This document shows positions 7,075-10,788 of a DNA stretch of 10,788 nucleotides, piece after piece. The stretch covers positions 1-10,788 of the forward strand of contig CAYMFU010000237.1 of assembly GCA_964389805.1 (NCBI GenBank), written 5' to 3'. The position numbers and the translations under genes are program-made. The first letter of the stretch is position 1. Every line of letters starts with the position of its first letter. The DNA comes from JAGTVG01 sp964389805. GTDB taxonomy: Bacteria > Bacteroidota > Bacteroidia > Cytophagales > Cyclobacteriaceae. Below the pieces are notes generated by a model. It had not been told where the DNA came from. It saw only the letters and a list, made by a program, of their open reading frames with translations, and did not search any database.

Positions 7075-8007
7075 ATGGCCATTAGACTTGTTATATTTCT
7101 TTTTCTTTTCATTTTGAATTTTGAGGTTTTTGCTCAAACAAAATTAAATAATAAGGGCTTCGACCTGAGTAATATTACCATTCCTATAGAATTTGTAAAA
7201 GACGGGGGGCCTCCCAGAGATGGCATTCCCTCAATTGATGATCCGGAATTCATGAATATTTCGGATGTAAATTTCCTGAAAGAGGAAGACAGGATCTTGG
7301 GAGTCTATTTTAATGGGATTTCTAAAGCTTATCCGGTGCGGATCCTGAATTTTCATGAGATCGTTAATGATGTATTCGATAGTCATCCAATAGTTGTAAC
7401 ATTTTGTCCATTATGTGGAAGCGGCCTGGCTTTTGATGCCATGATAAACGGTGAAAAAAGGACATTCGGCGTTTCGGGTCTTCTATATAATAGTGATGTC
7501 CTTTTATATGACCGTCAATCTGAAACATTATGGTCTCAGATTCTTTCAGAAGGTGTTGCAGGCGAATTGGTTGGGGAAAAACTAGAAGTCATTCAGACGT
7601 ATAACACAAGTTGGAAGAGCTGGAAGAATCAATATCCAAACACTCTCGTTCTCAGTACGAATACAGGATTTTCAAAGGATTATTCGAGGGATCCGTATCC
7701 GGCATATTATGAAAGTGAAAAGGTCTGGTTTCCAGTTGAAAGCACGAATGATGCCATGCATCCCAAGGCTAAAGTTCTCGGACTTGAAATCGAGGGAGTT
7801 TTTAAAGCCTACCCCTTTTCAGAATTACAGAAGTCTAAAGAGATTATCCAGGATATTGTAAATCAGCAAGACCTATTAATCTATTATGACAAAAAGGAAG
7901 AATCCGCTTATATTACCGACACTGAAAATAATATCATCACATCTACTACTTTATTCTGGTTTGCCTGGGTAGCCTTTCACCCCGATACCGGGATCTACTC
8001 GAAATAG
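7075..8007 (+). CDS. Secreted DUF3179-family protein with CxxC motif
   Basis: A 310-residue protein with a clear signal peptide (about 1-20, cleavage likely after VFA, before QT). The mature part matches DUF3179: DGGPPRDGIPSIDDP (about 43-57), KAYPVRILNFHEIVND (84-99), VTFCPLCGSGLAFD with Cys111 and Cys114 (108-121), FGVSGLLYNSDVLLYDR, SLWSQ-like TLWSQ (151-155), TGFSKDYSRDPY and the closing WFAWVAFHPDT (295-305). The family is of unknown function. The CPLCGSG motif and conserved histidines (His94, His302) suggest metal binding or thiol redox chemistry; this is inference. With the signal peptide it should act in the periplasm or outside the cell. The start 9 bp after the YtxJ gene points to co-transcription. 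It converges with the Gfo/Idh/MocA gene, with only 6 bp between stop codons and no visible terminator hairpin. Confidence 0.92.
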   Translation: MAIRLVIFLFLFILNFEVFAQTKLNNKGFDLSNITIPIEFVKDGGPPRDGIPSIDDPEFMNISDVNFLKEEDRILGVYFNGISKAYPVRILNFHEIVNDVFDSHPIVVTFCPLCGSGLAFDAMINGEKRTFGVSGLLYNSDVLLYDRQSETLWSQILSEGVAGELVGEKLEVIQTYNTSWKSWKNQYPNTLVLSTNTGFSKDYSRDPYPAYYESEKVWFPVESTNDAMHPKAKVLGLEIEGVFKAYPFSELQKSKEIIQDIVNQQDLLIYYDKKEESAYITDTENNIITSTTLFWFAWVAFHPDTGIYSK

Positions 8008-8013
8008 AAATAA

Positions 8014-9288
8014 TCATAAGAGGTCCCATTTGTTCCGGTATTCCCTTCTCAAAAGTTTATTTGCCTCATCATCATGGACACACATTTCCTTTTCTGCATC
8101 CCAATTCAATTTTCTATTCAATCTCCAGGAGATCAATCCAAGATGCATAGGCAAAGTCATTTTGCGAACATATTCAAGATTTGATTCGGGTTGATTTCGT
8201 GATTTTACAGCATCCAGGAAATTCTGCTGATGCCCTGGCGAACGGTCAATGCTTACAGGAATTTCCGGTATGTCAGTCACCGTTTCATTTCCAATAATAA
8301 TCTCCCTTGATTCATAATCACAGATCAAGGTACCTTTTTCCCCTTCAAAGTAAGCGCCAATACCTCTTTCTGCTGCACCTGGGACATCAGGAGGTGTAGT
8401 AGTCCAGTATAGATTAAGATCTTCGAATTCAAAATCAGCATCAAGCCATTTAGGTGCGTCGGCAATCCCTTCAGGAACCTCCCCCCTTGCTACAACACTT
8501 TTTAATCCCCGGGGTTGAAGGGCCCAAAAAGCGATATCAGCTATATGGCACCAGAAATCAGCATATACACCGCCGGAATAATCCAGAAAGTACCGGTACG
8601 TCTTATGGCAACGCTCAGGGACATAGTCAATATAGGGGGCAACACCCAGCCACATATCCCAATCCAGATTGGCAGGTGGTTTTATGCTTTCCGGGAAACC
8701 AAGGCCGGGGGAAAATCCTGTTTTCCATAATCGTACCGTATGTATATTTCCTAAAATACCAGACCGGATAATTTCAACCACTCTGTGATAATTATCTCTG
8801 GCGTGAATCTGTGTGCCTAACTGGAATACCCTCTTATGCTGGTTCAGATTGTCAAGCATTAGCTGACCTTCCCCGATGTCATAAGACAAGGGCTTTTCAC
8901 CATACACATCCTTCCCGGATTGAAATGCCAGTATAGCTATTTGAGCATGCCAGTGGTCCGGAGTGGCACAGGTTATGGCATCGATATCCTGCCGGTCAAG
9001 TACATGTCTGAAATCTGAATATCCTTCCACTTTAGTTCCTGGTTGTAAATTCTGTAAGGAACTCAGAGTATTATCGAGGTGGATTTGATCCACATCGCAC
9101 AATGCGACAATTTCTGCTTCGGGCAAATTTGCAAACCAATTCATATGGTTATTTCCCATTCCACCCACTCCGATATGTGCAATCCGTATCCTGTCACTGG
9201 CTGCAACCTTACAACTTAAGAATGGTAAAAAAGTAATGCCAATGGCACTTTTCTTTAAAAATTCACGTCGATCGATTGAATTGTTCAT
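8014..9288 (-). CDS. Tat-exported Gfo/Idh/MocA-family oxidoreductase
   Basis: A 424-residue NAD(P)-dependent oxidoreductase. The N-terminus has a twin-arginine signal (DRREFLKKSA, R7-R8, then a hydrophobic run to about residue 25), so it is expected to be exported folded with its cofactor. The Rossmann domain starts at about 33, with the dinucleotide loop HIGVGGMGNNH (38-48), ALCDVD (62-67) and the EKPLS motif (131-135) that carries the family's conserved lysine. The C-terminal substrate domain includes GGVYADFWCHIADIAFW (239-255), where H248 and D251 are candidate catalytic residues, and EGEKGTLICD (315-324). Secreted members in Bacteroidota and Planctomycetota are often linked to sugar or cyclitol oxidation, and some relatives are glycosidases that use bound NAD. 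The substrate here is unknown. Cys26 in FLSC is a weak lipobox. The start ATG at 9288 is fixed by the Tat signal. No glycan-use genes flank it. Confidence 0.93.
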   Translation of the reverse strand: MNNSIDRREFLKKSAIGITFLPFLSCKVAASDRIRIAHIGVGGMGNNHMNWFANLPEAEIVALCDVDQIHLDNTLSSLQNLQPGTKVEGYSDFRHVLDRQDIDAITCATPDHWHAQIAILAFQSGKDVYGEKPLSYDIGEGQLMLDNLNQHKRVFQLGTQIHARDNYHRVVEIIRSGILGNIHTVRLWKTGFSPGLGFPESIKPPANLDWDMWLGVAPYIDYVPERCHKTYRYFLDYSGGVYADFWCHIADIAFWALQPRGLKSVVARGEVPEGIADAPKWLDADFEFEDLNLYWTTTPPDVPGAAERGIGAYFEGEKGTLICDYESREIIIGNETVTDIPEIPVSIDRSPGHQQNFLDAVKSRNQPESNLEYVRKMTLPMHLGLISWRLNRKLNWDAEKEMCVHDDEANKLLRREYRNKWDLL

Positions 9289-9544
9289 AGGTATTATTTG
9301 ATTTTGGGTCGTTTCGTTCCAAGCTACGAAAGAATATTTTAAATATGTAGGAATTAGTCGTTTTTGGGTTCAAATCCTCATTTTAAACGGTATAGTAGGA
9401 GACTGATAGTATTACGATATTTGCTTTTTGGAAATGAAGGCATATCAATATTAAATATACATAGCCTTCTCACAATGAGATTGGGATATGCTCATTCATA
9501 TGTCAGTAGATTTACAATAAAGTGTATTTCTCTTATTCGAACTA

Positions 9545-10300
9545 TTATTCCTCAATGGTGAGGGATAGATCCCTTCTGAACCAGAATTCCACCATTTCCC
9601 TGTCTCGCAATGTAGCAATAAAATCTTGATACATTTTCTTTCCCTCTTCTCCATAAGCTTCCCACAATTTTCTGTTCTCCTGTTTCATGTCTATATCATC
9701 CTTACCATACAGAACAGCGAAATATACGGGCATTTCTGATCCAATACCTCCTTCCAGCATTAGAACAGGATCACCAAAGTTATGTGTCCTGGCCATGTCC
9801 ATCCATTTCTTTACATTTTCAAAATAATTCTCTTCCTTTCCAGCCTTTACATAATGAACATCCCATATGGCATAATTGATATCTTCCATATTGAGTCTTG
9901 GGTTTTCAGGAGAATAATTATACTCCGGCATGTCTAAAACAGTAAAACGATTATAGGATTCAATACACTTTACATACTCATCAAAAATGCTGCGGTCAAT
10001 TTTTTCCCAGATGGTATTTGAAGCTGCAATGATTTTATCCCATTCCTCGAGAGATTGCATTTTTATGAAATAGTAGTAATCAAATCCGGTACTTTGGAAA
10101 AAGCTGAATTCATAAGGGTAGTCGTTTTCCTTAAAAAGCCGAATAATTTCTTTAAGGGAATTTTCGAAAGTCGCTATTTGCTCTGATTTAACAGTAATTT
10201 TAGTGGCCATCCACAATCTTTTTTCATTAGATTGGGAAAATACTACGCTTGTCATAAACGTGATAAGAGTAAATAAAAACAGGGATTGGATTTTATGCAT
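9545..10300 (-). CDS. Secreted protein of unknown function, apparent two-domain alpha/beta barrel
   Basis: A 251-residue protein with a signal peptide (about 1-22, ending VVFSQ). No named family is recognised. The mature part seems to have two similar halves. Residues 29-112 run strand (LWMATKITVK), helix (EQIATFENSLKEIIRLF), strand (YEFSFFQS), strand (DYYYFIKM), helix (LEEWDKIIAASN). Residues 143-246 run strand (YAIWDVHYVK), helix (ENYFENVKKWMDMAR), strand (PVLMLEGG), strand (VYFAVLYG), then a long helix. Each half fits the ferredoxin-like fold of dimeric alpha/beta barrel proteins (the ABM, EthD and NIPSNAP group), which start with a V.AG.E..F pattern like VKAGKEENYFE here. The fold call is inference from predicted secondary structure read by eye. 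Function is unknown. It stands alone, with gaps of 256 bp and 198 bp on its two sides. Confidence 0.8.
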   Translation of the reverse strand: MHKIQSLFLFTLITFMTSVVFSQSNEKRLWMATKITVKSEQIATFENSLKEIIRLFKENDYPYEFSFFQSTGFDYYYFIKMQSLEEWDKIIAASNTIWEKIDRSIFDEYVKCIESYNRFTVLDMPEYNYSPENPRLNMEDINYAIWDVHYVKAGKEENYFENVKKWMDMARTHNFGDPVLMLEGGIGSEMPVYFAVLYGKDDIDMKQENRKLWEAYGEEGKKMYQDFIATLRDREMVEFWFRRDLSLTIEE

Positions 10301-10498
10301 GGTAAAATTTTATTTGGTTAGTAATTTCAGAACATTTTTAAGTATTTATTAGTTCCAGATTTAGATTAATTCCATAATCTTTCTATTTAAATTGTTAATT
10401 CTCTTTTCAATAGTTAATAATGAAATAGTGGAAGCTTACTATAAAAATAAAGTCCATATTAATTTTCCAAATAATAATTAACCATAAAATCCAAGATT

Positions 10499-10788
10499 AT
10501 GAAAACAGCAATTATTACCGGTGCTTCATCTGGAATAGGTGAAGCTACCGCCCACGCGCTTGCACAGGAAGGGTATACCGTAATACTGGCAGCACGCTCA
10601 CTTGACAAACTGGGGGCCCTTAAAGCAGACTTATCGGCAAAGGGTTATAAGGCCCTGGCCGTCAAAGCTGATGTTACCAATCGGGAGGATATGAAAGCAG
10701 TTGCTAAAGCAACGATCGATGAATTTGGCCGTATCGACGTATTAATTAATAATGCGGGTATAATGCCATTATCATTCCTTAAAAACCT
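10499..10788 (+). CDS. Short-chain dehydrogenase/reductase (SDR), N-terminal part
   Basis: The first 96 codons of a classical SDR, cut by the right edge of the window. It begins at the ATG at 10499 with a Rossmann strand and the cofactor loop TGASSGIG (T7-G14). AAR (31-33) places an arginine after the second strand, which in classical SDRs favours NADP(H) over NAD(H). D58 in ADVT contacts the adenine ring, and NNAG (84-87) stabilises the central sheet. The catalytic Ser-Tyr-Lys lies beyond the window. The sequence resembles the YdfG-like SDRs that reduce serine, 3-hydroxy acids or small carbonyls, but the substrate cannot be fixed from this part. Its codons are visibly richer in G and C (GCC, CTG, GGG, GGC) than those of its neighbours. 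No strong ribosome binding site is seen. Confidence 0.93.
   Translation, partial: MKTAIITGASSGIGEATAHALAQEGYTVILAARSLDKLGALKADLSAKGYKALAVKADVTNREDMKAVAKATIDEFGRIDVLINNAGIMPLSFLKN

Noticed and set aside
9360..9385. GGTTCAAATCC, a sequence like the T-loop of a tRNA, possibly a tRNA remnant or attachment site
   Set aside because: The flanking bases do not form a proper five-pair T-stem. No D-arm, anticodon arm or acceptor stem is found upstream, and no matching repeat or integrase is present. An 11-base match can occur by chance.
9364..9561. 65-codon plus-strand open frame in the gap after the secreted protein gene
   Set aside because: It has no recognisable family, no ribosome binding site, mixed composition, and runs into the 3' end of the opposite gene.
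10460..10467. TAATTTTC before the SDR gene, a possible -7 box
   Set aside because: The last base does not match and there is no TTTG 19 bases upstream, so the site is not better than chance in AT-rich DNA.

Overview
The window looks like chromosomal DNA from a member of the Bacteroidota. The evidence is indirect: AT-rich DNA, mostly weak or absent Shine-Dalgarno sites, a promoter matching the Bacteroidota form TTTG-N19-TAnnTTTG, a periplasmic two-propeller (Reg_prop/Y_Y_Y) sensor kinase, and a YtxJ-type bacilliredoxin. No rRNA, tRNA, CRISPR array, insertion sequence or phage gene was found. I see no sign of a defence island or a large mobile element.

Layout. (1) 2-304, plus: the 3' end of a SWI2/SNF2-type helicase, cut by the window edge. 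It converges with (2), a minus-strand pair of PLP enzymes: a class IV aminotransferase (2033-1179) overlapping an ACC deaminase/D-cysteine desulfhydrase homologue (1225-308). (3) 5915-2130, minus: a 1261-residue membrane sensor histidine kinase with an extracytoplasmic double propeller, a Y_Y_Y domain, one membrane span, a GAF domain and HisKA-HATPase. It has no receiver or DNA-binding domain and is preceded by a clear promoter. (4) 6478-6064, minus: two small membrane proteins, a DUF2905 protein and a 55-residue glycine-zipper protein. (5) 6664-8007, plus: a YtxJ-like bacilliredoxin followed 9 bp later by a secreted DUF3179 protein with a CxxC motif. (6) 9288-8014, minus: a Tat-exported Gfo/Idh/MocA oxidoreductase that converges with DUF3179 across 6 bp. 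(7) 10300-9545, minus: a secreted protein of unknown function that appears to hold two ferredoxin-like (dimeric alpha/beta barrel) halves. (8) 10499-10788, plus: the 5' end of a short-chain dehydrogenase, cut by the window edge.

The genes do not form one obvious pathway. Three local units have some logic: the overlapping PLP enzyme pair (amino acid, perhaps D-amino acid, turnover), the kinase (signal transduction, partner elsewhere), and the YtxJ-DUF3179 pair (possible thiol chemistry). The two most useful leads are whether the YtxJ protein is exported alongside its secreted CxxC neighbour, and the unusual domain make-up of the kinase. I found no convincing evidence for a wholly new system here. 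Gaps between genes are all shorter than 300 bp.
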